Source of the DNA: Symsagittifera roscoffensis
Taxonomy: Eukaryota > Xenacoelomorpha > Acoela > Convolutidae
Length of the DNA: 38,660 bases
Direction: 5' to 3'
NCBI RefSeq assembly: GCF_963678635.1
Contig: NW_026970864.1
Span: forward strand, 1 to 38,660
The position numbers were made by a program, and so were the translations under genes. Below, piece by piece: positions 9,603 to 19,091 of this stretch. Position 1 is the stretch's first letter; every line of letters starts with the position of its first letter. The notes under the pieces were generated by a model that was not told the DNA's origin, ran no database searches, and saw only the letters and a list, made by a program, of their open reading frames with translations.

Positions 9603-10192
9603 TCCTCCACCCCTAAACAAGGAAGAACGGGAGCGACTTTTACGATCGGGCGGGTCAGTTTGCTCGTAACGGTTTTTATGTCGGCGGATCTCGCGCATCC
9701 GTCCTTGCCATAGTGCAGTCTTAGGATACGTGCGAGTGGATAATGTCCACGTGGAGTGTCAGGCTCTATGACCCAGGCCAAGTCGCCGGCTTTCAATTTA
9801 ACGTCTGACTGGTTGTGCCACTTTGCCCTCCTTTTGAGGGAAGGAACGTATTCCCGCATCCACAGTGTCCATGTTGCGTTAGCGTATAATTGCGCTCTGG
9901 CGAACCGCTTATTATGGTCGAAGTTTTCTTCGAAACTTAGCGACGGAAAACTCGTTGCGTGTTGACCAAGGATAAAATGATTCGGGGTCAACGCCTCTAA
10001 ATCTAGCGGATCCGAACTCACGGCTGTTATCGGTTTAGCGTTGAGTGATTGCTCAACAAGGCACAGCGTGGTTGTTAGAATCTCCTCAGTTACTCTTCTG
10101 TTACCTAAGATGTCATAAAAAACGCACTTGACACTCCGAACTAATCGCTCCCAGGAGCCACCATGGTGCGCTGCGCTGGGTGGATTGAATTT
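9584..10192 (-). pseudogene. pol: BEL/Pao integrase C-terminal part with DUF5641-like tail
   Basis: This continues the integrase frame after the stop at 10193. It contains HHGGSWERLVRSVK, where the Glu of GxWE is the third catalytic acid. Next comes LTTTLCLVEQSLNAKPIT, then LTPNHFILG, then a module with FARAQLYANATWTLWMREYVPSLKRRAKW and DLAWVIEPDTPRGHYPLARI, as in the DUF5641 region that ends BEL/Pao polyproteins. From 10021 to 9584 the frame is uninterrupted (145 codons from an internal ATG). The frame ends inside the 3' LTR. In the intact element this belongs to the same polyprotein as the part at 10193-11215. Confidence 0.85.
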
Positions 10193-11215
10193 TTACTTGA
10201 TCCCTTTCTGAACAAAAAGAGCGGGTGCGAGCTTGTTCCAACTCTCAACGCAAGCTAAGAGCTCTTTCTGAGCGCCAACAAAGCTCGTGCCGTTGTCGGA
10301 CATGATGGTAGTCGCAGTACTGCGACGTGCAATAAACCTCTCCACGCCCATCACACAAGAGCTTGTGTCGAGCGAGGAGACCACTTCAATGTGCACCGCT
10401 CTAGTGGTGAGACAGGTGAACAAAAAACCCCAACTCTTTTCCGTACTTCTCCGGATTGGAACTAGGAACGGCCCAAAGTAGTCGACACCTGTGTTAGAGA
10501 AAGAAGGTTGCTTGTAACCCAGCCTTTCAATGGGCAGATCAGCCATCATATGAATTACGGTTTGCGCTTTGCGTTTTCGGCACACAACGCAGGTATTGTG
10601 TCGCAGCAACCATCGCAAATTTAACACAACGTACTTCAAATTAACCAACGCACGCATGTAATCCAAGCCTTGATGGAAATTCCTAACGTGCAAGAGCTGA
10701 ACCAATAACCGAACAACCGCGTGATGTGCATCAAGTATAATCGGATGTTTGCTATCGAAATCGGAACTAACCGAGCGGCTGATGCGCCCAGTCGAGCCAA
10801 GAATGCCAGCTGGTCCAATGAACGGCGAATACTTGGCGATCCGACTATTCCTCGTGATAACTTTACCGGATCTTATGAGTTTTAGCTCACTAGGGAATGT
10901 CTCACCCTGGGACAGGTAAATGAGCTTTTGTTCAGCAATATTCAATTCAGATTGGTCTGTAATTTCTAATATACTCGACCGGAAATGTTTATGGGATGGC
11001 AGCCATCTTAACAAAAATGCTACTGCGCGTTTGTATTTTACAATTGAGTTGAATCTCTCCCATTTTCCGAAGGGAAGGTTTTTTTCTGTCAAAACTTCGA
11101 CGACGAAATTTGACAAATTTTCCAGACAAATGTCGATATCACATAATGGTACTTTGAGTCTTATTTTATCGATAACCCTTGTATCGGGCTTGAACGGCCA
11201 ATCAGTTGTTCTCAA
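10193..11215 (-). pseudogene. pol: BEL/Pao integrase: zinc-binding and catalytic core (ends in a premature stop)
   Basis: A 340-codon frame. Residues 160-225 hold the H..H..C-x2-C zinc module: HHAVVRLLVQLLHVRNFH, then CVVCRKRKAQ. The catalytic core follows with GVDYFGPF (first Asp), LTTRAVHIEVV and a Leu/Asp block, and MSDNGTSFVGAQ (second Asp). The frame stops with TAA right after QKGIK, at the place where BEL/Pao integrases normally have Trp in an IxWxFxPP word. The next codons, on the other side of the stop, continue KFNPPSAAHHGG. One nonsense codon therefore splits the integrase. It overlaps the RT/RNase H frame by 4 nt through a frameshift. Confidence 0.88.
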
Positions 11216-12536
11216 TATACTAGGGCCAATAACCCAGCTGCTTTCCTTGAGGGCTTCCGAAAAAATCCCTCGTGTACCGGTATCAGCTGGGTTATCACCG
11301 CTAAGCCGCTAAGTATGTGATGCCACTGATCAGTGCTGGTAGACTCCAGAATCTCACCAGTGATATTACCAACAATAACGAATAGTTTACTACAAGAGTG
11401 AAGCCACTGAAGAACAGTGTTACTATCTGTCCACATGAAAATATCGGTAACTTTGAAAGTAAGACTTTTCAAAATTTCTTCTTTTAAGCGGGTTGCAAGA
11501 AGAGCCGCTTGAAGCTCTATCTTTGGAATAGAAAGCGCTTTCATAGGCAGGACGCGGGCTTTGCCAAACACAAAGGATAATTCGGTCTGATGGGAGCTAA
11601 AATGTCGCGCACGAAGGAAAGCGACGGCACAGAAAACATCCTGCGAACTATCGCCGAAAATGTGAAGTTCTATTCGGTCGAAAGGTTCAGTGAAATAGCT
11701 GCGAGGTATTGTCAGAGAACCTAACAAATGAAGACCTGAGTGCCATTCAAGGAATTGCTTTTCGATTTCCTCTGGCAGATCATCATCCCATTTTTGACCG
11801 CTGATTCGCCAGATATCTTTTAATAGAAGGCGAGCCTTCACGGTATACGGAGCCACTAACCCGATTGGATCAAAAACAGAGGAAACAAAACTCAACACGG
11901 TACTCTGAGTGATTGCTTTGTCTAGTGGACGAACAACCCCTCTACTAACGACTAAGGTATCTTTTACGTGATCCCACTTAAGACCGAGAACATGCGACGA
12001 CTGGTCTGGACTCTCAAAATTATATTTAACAGAGGAATTGGACTCACAGGTGTCCGGATCAAGAGCGGTTGTTACGTCGGGCACGTTGCTGACATATTTT
12101 GTCAGACGAAACCCACCTAATTTAAGCAAAGAGACTAAATCCCTACCTAATTTCAAGCCGTCATCCCTGTTTTGAAAAGAATCCAGATAATCATCCATAT
12201 AAAGTTTCTGGACAACAGCCGAAGCAGCTTCGGGGTACTCAGCTTGATTATCCGATGCAGTCTTCTGCAAAGCAAAATTCGCACAAGTCGGCGAGTCACG
12301 AGCACTAAAAATGTGACGCGTATATTGGTGAACTACCACACCTGATGTGGGGTCCTCCCGCCACAAAAACAAAGAGAATGTTGATCTTCTTCACGTACTC
12401 CAACCTGTAAAAACATCCCTTCAATGTCAGCTGAAACGGCGTATTTATGCTGACAGAATCTTAAAAGTACAAAATGAGGTTTTGAAGGAGATCCGGGCCA
12501 ACCAACATAGATTTGTTCAAGGAAGCGCCATGACAC
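11212..12536 (-). pseudogene. pol: BEL/Pao RT catalytic part and RNase H
   Basis: Two overlapping frames. 12333-12536 holds VLLRFCQHKYAVSADIEGMF, the RT block with the first catalytic Asp. 12372-11212 (386 codons) starts FLWREDP and carries the catalytic box YMDDYLDS at residues 58-65 (YMDD codons at 12190-12201). It continues with the thumb (LTKYVSNVPDV, VLGLKWDH), the SSVFDPIGLVAPYT block typical of Pao RTs, and then RNase H with the acidic residues in IFGDSSQ, IPKIELQAA and MWTDSNTVLQWL. A frameshift near 12340-12370 separates the two parts. The catalytic motifs are intact, so the decay is limited to frame breaks. Confidence 0.9.
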
Positions 12537-13636
12537 TTCGATGCCCCATTGAGGACTCGGCGCAACTTACCGGGTTCATTCGAGTTCAACACCGAGTGAT
12601 GCGTGAGATACCACTCACGATCGGCTCGTGATTTGGGATCATGTGCCTTAACGGTTATGACATATTCTTTTTGTAAATCTTCTCTTATTGTTTCGGCGTA
12701 TTTTTCACGGAGTGACGGATCCTTATCTAGCCTCTTTTCCAAAGACTTTAACTGAGCTAAGGAGGAGAAATAGTTATTCGGTAAACGAAGTTCCTTATCG
12801 TTCCAAATCATTGGTACAATGTACCTCTCACCATCGTGAAAGGTGTCATTTTTCAAAACGGACAAAGCGCGTTTGTCGGCGGCGGAACGGGCATCTACCT
12901 GCTTGAAGGCTCCATATGACTCCAACTCGTACCAAGTTTTAATTTGGTCCGCAAGAGACATGTCTTCGACAATACACTTGAAGCAAGACGAGTTCGACTT
13001 GAAGGACGGTGGTAATGGACCACTTAAAAACCAACCTATCGGAAGGCGTACGGTGCACGGTGAAATAGAGTCCTCCCCCAGAAAGTACTCAACGGGTCTT
13101 ATGGCATGGTAGAAATCCTGTCCAATAATTATTTCGACATCCTCATACTTATAATGTCTAGGTTTGATTGGAGCCAACTGCGGATATTTTTCCTGTAATT
13201 CAGGAATGCTTATGATATCCGATCCAATACGAATATGATCCTTAACATAAGCTCGAAAAGAAAACGAAAATTCACTATTATTTGTTTCGGCGGAAATTTG
13301 AAAACTTACTTGATGAGTTTTCATCAAGCTCGTGGAATTGAATCCATTTATCGTGAGGTTAACGGGAATACCATCCAAATGAAGGCGTTTTACGAGATCT
13401 GCGGACACCCATGAGTGCGTGGAAGCACTATCGCAAAAGGCTAGGGCATTAATAATCGTTGCATCCGAAGAGACGACGAGTGATGCAACTGACAGGAGGC
13501 CTTTAGTTGACTCCTGGCTATGAATATCGCCGACGGCAGCGTGAGTCGATACATGTTCAGTGTTTGCGTTACCTGACGCCGGGGAACTTTTAGTATATTT
13601 GGGAGGAAAAAATTTTTCCACTCCATGTAAGAGCAC
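12461..13636 (-). pseudogene. pol: BEL/Pao aspartic protease and RT N-terminus
   Basis: A 391-codon frame. The protease active-site loop is FCDSASTHSWV around residues 68-77 (DSA instead of DSG). The second half includes IIIGQDFYHAIRP and VRLPIGWFLSGPLP, the usual end of Pao proteases (Peptidase_A17-type). Residues 265-350 are the linker that precedes RT, ending in the H-x-V-type word YLTHHSVL. Then KLRRVLNGAS...GASLNKSMLVGPDLLQNL (about 354-385) starts RT. A frameshift near 12470-12520 carries the reading into the next RT part. The upstream end is joined to the zinc knuckles and gag by further frame continuity to about 13800. Confidence 0.88.
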
Positions 13637-13830
13637 GTTGTGCGTGCTTTCACAATTTGGCTTGGGGCACTTTCTGGCCTTGCTACAATTACAAAAACTG
13701 TGATTGCTCTGTAAACACGCAAAGCAAAGTTTCTGTTCGGCTACATGTTTCGCTCGCTGCGTAGCGTTTTTCTCTTTGAATACGGCGCAATTCCAAAGAG
13801 CGTGTTGACCTTTACATACAGAACATGGAG
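13560..13830 (-). pseudogene. gag: BEL/Pao gag zinc knuckles
   Basis: In the frame that continues from the protease part, CSVCKGQHALWNC, and then CFACLQSNHSFCNC about 40 residues later, are CCHC knuckles with the CxxC...H....C spacing found at the Gag C-terminus of BEL/Pao elements. They lie in a different frame from the main gag ORF, so a frameshift near 13820-13840 has detached them. The motif would bind the element's RNA in the particle. Confidence 0.75.
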
Positions 13831-15624
13831 GGTACTTTGGTTTTCCTTAGTCTTATTACTTATATTTGCGTTACTAGCAAACACTTTCGTACCTACTTTT
13901 TGCTTAACTGGTTCCTCCGACTTACCCTTAGAATTGATCGTTTTTAGCCTCTCATGAACCTCCGCTTTTTCTTTAAACCATTCGTTGAAATCTAGCAGAG
14001 TTGGTCTATGCCATTGGCGTCTTACGGTTTGTATTGACCATGCCTCCTTAAGGTTCGGGTGAAGCTTACTCACAGCTCGAATCAGTAAGTTAACATTTTT
14101 CAGGTCGTCGCTAAAAGACAGGGACTTGAATACGGCAACAAGTCCAGAAAATGTTGAGGAAAATCCAATTACATTTTCCGAGTTATGCATTTCCAGCGGC
14201 AGAAAATTACTCAATTTATCTAGATGAGCCCCTACTACAGCATGCGGCTGCCCGAATTTTCTTTGAAGAGTTGCTAATGCTTCTTCAAATAGTAATCCGC
14301 TATAGTTATACTCAGCGATAGCGGATTTTGCTTTACCCACAACGAGCGTTTTCAGATAGGTAAGCTTTTCATCGTCACTGAGTATGGCTGACTCGACCGT
14401 CGATGTGAATTGCCCAAACCACTCATGCCAATTAAGTAGTTTGCCATCGAACTGGGTCAGCTTCCACTCAGGGAGATGATCTGTTTGGCTGTGCATGAGA
14501 ATATTAACCAACTCTCGTGTCGAAAGTGGACGCTCGACGTCTGCACCAGGTGAATTACCGGGAGTTGGCTCTGTGTAACTCGAAGAGTTACCGTGACAAT
14601 CAGGAACGAACGGTTGATTAGCAGGTGAAGATTTTTCAGGCTGTGCAAAGATCACAGTCCCTCCACTTGTATAAGGAACAGAAAAATTCGGAGGAACAAT
14701 CGGAGTTGCTGCGGAGAAAACAATTGTCGAAGGAATGTAGTGTTGTTGAGCTGACATTAAATGGGCAGCAACAGCTGGTCTCCACAAATTACTATAAGGG
14801 TTAAAGTGGTAACTTGAAAAATTATAACTACCAACGGGAAAACCCTTATGTTGTTGGGATGGGATTACAGGTGCTTGGTAGCCAGCTACTACTGACCTTG
14901 TAGTGTGATGACTTAAAGAAACATGATTAACTGCTGTTGATGCAGGAACGAACGGCGGTACACCAGAAGGAAATTCTGCAGATGTTGTCGGAGCAAAATA
15001 ATTTTCAGAAGTTAACGGGACTACTGACCCTGTGTTTGGACTGCCTAGCACCGGATGAGTGGACAGAAAAGTTTGCTGAGGCAAATTATTAGAAACTGGT
15101 TGAATGACATGCTGTAACCCTACTGGATTGTTAACGGAAACCTGCGATCGGACCAAACTCGACAAATTATGCTGTTGTCCGTGAATGTGGTTACTGTAAT
15201 GCGATCCCGGATCACTAGAAGCTGCCTGGCCATAATTCACTCCTGTAAAACTTGGTGAGACCAAGTAATGTGTTGATGCAGGATAAAGTGCCTCAGGAGC
15301 TGTTGAACAAAAGTGCTGCTCTTGATTGGGAACTACAACAGCATCAGGCTGATTGTGGTCGACAGATTCGACCCAGTGACGCGTACGATCCTTTTCGTCT
15401 ATTGTTAGTTGTGGAGAGATTCGAGTTAAACCACTTTCCACAGCATTCTCGCTGACTTCCGACAACTCATCTTCTAACTCAAGCCATTTCAAATCAATTG
15501 CTGCCAGTTTTTTCCTGTGTTCTTCAGCCAATTCTTCCAAATCTAAACGGCTTTGTTGTTCTTTCAGTCTTAATGATACCTTTGCCTGTCTCTCAAGTTC
15601 CTCCTGTTGTTTCTTTAAAGTCAT
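13741..15624 (-). pseudogene. gag: BEL/Pao Gag: coiled coil, low-complexity middle, DUF1759-like capsid
   Basis: An uninterrupted 627-codon frame. Residues 1-60 are a strongly charged helical coiled coil (QQEELERQAKVSLRLKEQQ...). Residues 90-370 are Ser/Thr/Pro/His/Gln-rich and low in complexity, with many QQH and PVxP words. Residues about 385-560 match the DUF1759 Gag pattern: WKLTQFDGKLLNWHEWFGQF, KLTYLKTLVVGKAKSAI, LATLQRKFGQPHAV and WSIQTVRRQW. The frame then runs past the first zinc-knuckle Cys in the wrong frame and stops. The first Met at 15624 is probably internal: the true start is likely the upstream frame at 16148. Confidence 0.88.
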
Positions 15625-15761
15625 TAAATCGCGCTTTTTCTCAGAAAGTTATTTCGACGGAGCGGCGGTATAACTAGGTTTCCGAGAACCCTATTGCTGA
15701 TGTAGGCTGCTTCGATGCGACAACTTAGGGTTGGGTATCTGTTTTATGCGACCGGGATTTT

Positions 15762-16148
15762 TCACTTTTTTTCAGAAAGATGAGAAACTTTTGAGCTGCT
15801 ATCAATTTTGTCCGGCTCTGTTACTGCCTCAAAACTTGTTTTATATGTGATAGCTTCCTGCAGAACTTTATCGTTGCTTTGAGTCAACTTATGAAGCCAC
15901 ATATCCTGTGCCGGTATCAATTTGTCCGGATTGGCAATTTTTGCAGACATATCAATCAACTCAGTATTTATCTCGACCGCTTGTTCCATATAGTTCCTAC
16001 ATTTTCCATAATAAGTATCAATTTTTGAGCAACGACTCTGACTCTCTATGTATTCTAAAATTATCTCGTGGCATTTATGAAACTCGTTTTCGAGATTGCT
16101 ACGTTTCTCAAACAACTTCCAAATTTTCTTTCGAAACTTAACTACCAT
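15762..16148 (-). pseudogene. gag: BEL/Pao gag N-terminal segment
   Basis: A 128-codon frame rich in charged residues and predicted helix (KKIWKLFEKRSNLENEFHKC, EYIESQSRCSKIDTYYGKC). BEL/Pao Gag proteins commonly start with such a helical segment before DUF1759. It ends with a TGA just after LSEKK. About 135 bp of degenerate sequence separates it from the main gag frame. A stop plus frameshift has probably split one Gag. Confidence 0.6.
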
Positions 16149-17534
16149 GCTTAATAATTTCAGAAATAAACGACTCTCAGAAAATAATTTACTTTAACTC
16201 AAGTAAATCCACAAAATACTCTAATACATCAATAACTTACAAGGTGGAGTAACTTGAGGTTTCAACGCTTTAAGTCTGTTGTGAATCGCTCTACGATTTT
16301 TAGGCGACAAACGGTTCCGCATCTTCTTAGTTTTCAGTTTATTCAGATCAGCACTGTATCGTCTAAGTAACAACAGATTCTTCAACTCAAGGGAAGGGGG
16401 CTGGTGCAGCTCTTTATACTTTTCGATAAGTATTTGTTCTTTGGCCTTTCAGATAAAATCCTCAACTATGTTAAGAATGAGAATACCTGTCGTTTTCAAC
16501 TCTTTTTCTGTATTGTCCGTACCGTTGCGGCGCCAGTATACATAGCGGTAATTTTCTCCTTGTATCTCAAAAGAAGGCTCTTAAGTTAGGCAGTACTCAA
16601 ACTACGGTTGTTGTTACTGCGGTGCTCACTAATGGAGTTATTTATGGCGTCGTGCCAAATAACTAGATCTTTCCGATTCGACAAAAAATGATGCAGATAG
16701 TATTAGATAATTTTCTGCGAGTCCCTGGCGTTAGAGTTAAAGCTCAAACCGGGTTTTGTGAAACAGGTCTCTTTCACGCGCTTTTGAGAGGGTGCGGATA
16801 GTTTACGGAGCGCGTGATCCAAGGAACTAGCTCCTAGAATGAATACCATACACTTAAGCGACTCATGCGAGGGCTACGTTACGCTGAAGTACCAATGGGG
16901 TGGGGAAATTAAGTAGGTCGGTTGAAATCTAAAAACGCACACGGAGTAAACCTGAGGATGAAAGAATTCAACTTAACTCACCTTATATCACCGTACCTGA
17001 CCACTTAACATTAGTGTCGCGCAACGAGGTAACAAATCGGACGGGCTGAAACGTTCTAGATTTACTTGGAGCAAACTGGCTTTTAGATTCACCAATGGTG
17101 GGTGGGGGATCAAGCAAATTGGTTAAGTTCCAACAACACACGCGGAAAAAACCTGAGGATGAAAAAACTCAACTTAATCAACTAAATTTGCCTAATATTT
17201 CGCTACCAGACCACTTACCATAAGGTTGTTGTCATGTTACAGCACAGTTTCGCAGAATTATGGGGACGTTTTGGGGAATTTTTGGCGATTTTTTACTTTT
17301 TTCCTAAAATTTTTCGGAAAATTTTGGTCAGCAGGTTTGAGTCATAAACCAATCCAAAAAACTAGTCTAGTACCCCTTGTCTATGATCCGATTTTTTGGA
17401 TTTTCAATCCGTTCACAATTACCCAAAAATTTGTGGTATCGGAAAAATTATCACCTGTAGCTTACTTTGAGTTAGGATACACAATAAGACATCGTATGTA
17501 ATTTTATTGCAAAGAAAGTTAATGAGAAAAAAAA
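16149..17534 (-). other. Long leader of the BEL/Pao element
   Basis: This is 1.4 kb between the 5' LTR and the gag start on the - strand, with no supported gene. It contains an imperfect 200-bp-period direct repeat (16891-17235). I see no clear primer-binding site next to the LTR; the LTR end is obscured by an A8 run at 17527-17534. Confidence 0.5.
16891..17235. repeat. Imperfect 200-bp direct repeat in the BEL/Pao leader
   Basis: The words accaatgg-gg-tggg, aacctgaggatgaaa and tgaccactta/agaccactta recur in the same order at 16891-17025 and 17091-17225. The copies are clearly related but diverged, so the duplication is old and was probably part of the element before insertion. Confidence 0.6.
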
Positions 17535-17781
17535 CAAATTAGAGCAAAAGACAATTAAAATAGATTTTGGGGGACCGAACCTGGTTACGGAGCATCCCAT
17601 CAAAATCGGTGCATATTCGAGTTATAGAAAGGAAATGACCTAGGCGGGATTCGAACCGGCACCGAACCCGCCGGGACGCACCATGTAAACGCTCGGCTAC
17701 TGTCCCTATATGCATTTATGTTTTGGTTCAACTTTATATGCATTTATACTCATATTTTACGTTTACATTTGCGCTGCAACA
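17535..17781 (-). repeat. 5' LTR of the BEL/Pao element
   Basis: The right-hand direct repeat, 5' with respect to the element. It ends on the + strand in gctgcaaca, the complement of the TGTTGC start. It carries the same GC-rich hairpin/B-box sequence at 17643-17672 as the other LTR, with one substitution in the loop. Confidence 0.88.
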
Positions 17782-17862
17782 TTAAATGATACGAACAATT
17801 TTTATTAAGAACATTTTTTTATACTGTTCGTAATTTTCATCACTTTTTTATCATCCCTAATC

Positions 17863-19054
17863 ATGACAATGTGCAAATGTGTAAAAACGGCAATAGTCAC
17901 GTTCGCCTTAGCAACAATCCTTTTAATTCTTTTCATCGAAGAATATTACAATAAAGATAAACCTTCCCACTAAAAAACAGATTGATTCGACACATTTCTA
18001 AAATTGCTAACCAACCACCACCAAAACAGTCCCCAACAACATCTTTCCAGAAAAATCCAATAACAGCCTCAACTACCCAAAAACCCCAAACATCAACACG
18101 CATTTCTTTTCGAGATAATCCATATACTTTTGAAGAACGAAAAGACCGCTTATCCGAACCACTAGAACCAGTTCATCGACAAGCACCTCTAAGTGAACCA
18201 ACATATAACTTGTACCCAACCTTACAACAAGACTTAAATCGAATAAGATATATTAGTCAAAATCAAAATACACTTGAAGTGAATAGACAAATTATACAAC
18301 CAAGACGAAACAGAAATTTTCAAACTGCTAGAGTTCATTTTAACATACCTCAACTACCAACACCAACAAGCTCAGAAATCTCCAGCAGTACATTCCCACG
18401 CTTACTTCACAACAAAGCATATCAAATATCCTTTCGGACTATCTAGGTTCAACACCAACATTCGAACATATTCGTGAAAATCCGTTTAATCCCCCCAACA
18501 AAACCGAACGACTACCATATTGGACAACACAATCTTATTCACAAGGAGAATTCACAATTTACCAAATTAACCAATAGATATTTCCTCAGACACAAAATTA
18601 TCGTCCCTACCAGAAACATCATCACTTCCATCAACACCATCAATGAGTCAAATTTTCCCCACACTTTTCCTCCTAAATTTTCCAAAAAACCTTGACGCTC
18701 GATATAGAGAACAATCATCAAATATACCCCTACGATTAGATTGGAATACATTCGTAGCATCTCGCCCACTATTTGGACAACATCAAGTAAGTAGCTGACT
18801 AAACAGTTGGGCACTTAATAGACTACAATATAGACAAGATATCCTCGAAGATACCCGAGAACACATCATTCAAATACTTCAACAAAACAGTCTTCAATTA
18901 AAGTTTGAAATAACAGTTAAATTTAATAATATCGTACAACACCCCTATTCATTAAGTTCACCAAATATAACAGCTGAATCGCTACCCCCACCATTTATAA
19001 CAACTGAAGTAATCTATAAAAACGATAGATATACCAAAAACACAATCGGATAGA
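17863..19054 (+). pseudogene. ORF3: membrane-anchored protein of unknown family upstream of env (broken)
   Basis: Starts with ATG at 17863 in good context. The first 36 codons give a short basic/Cys N-terminus and one hydrophobic segment (TAIVTFALATILLILF), then TAA at 17971 inside an A-run. The frame resumes one base off at 17982-18446 with a Pro/Thr/Gln-rich linker (QPPPKQSPTTSFQKNP), then an Arg/Asn/Gln-rich part. Frameshifts near 18430 and 18565 and a TGA near 18796 follow. The last stretch, 18718-19052, reads smoothly and includes RLDWNTFVASRPLFGQHQ and ALNRLQYRQDILEDTREHI. Total length is about 395 codons. The layout suggests a type II membrane protein with a proline-rich stalk. I do not recognise the family. 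It sits 40 bp before the env start, suggesting joint expression. Confidence 0.5.
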
Positions 19055-19091
19055 CTACATTATACAACCCAAACTCCGGATTATCATACAC

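Larger units (their letters stand above)
9355..17781 (-). mobile_element. BEL/Pao LTR retrotransposon nested in the giant element
   Basis: Direct repeats at 9355-9602 and 17535-17781 flank an internal region that encodes, on the - strand, gag, aspartic protease, RT, RNase H and integrase in one general direction. The RT box is YMDD, the Gag carries a DUF1759-like capsid, and the integrase has GVDYFGPF and SDNGTSF. These are diagnostic of BEL/Pao. The - strand LTR starts with TGTTGC, as many BEL/Pao LTRs do. The element is about 8.4 kb, longer than the usual 5 to 7 kb partly because of a 1.4-kb leader. LTR copies differ at about 20 positions of 247, so the insertion is not recent. I could not identify a target-site duplication. 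Confidence 0.93.

Noticed and set aside
10920-13112. + strand frames inside the BEL/Pao element
   Set aside because: They oppose frames with clear protease, RT and integrase motifs on the - strand.
18777-18798. A minimal intron gtaagtagctgactaaacag in ORF3
   Set aside because: Only 20 nt long and removal would shift the frame; a point-mutated codon (TGA) is simpler.
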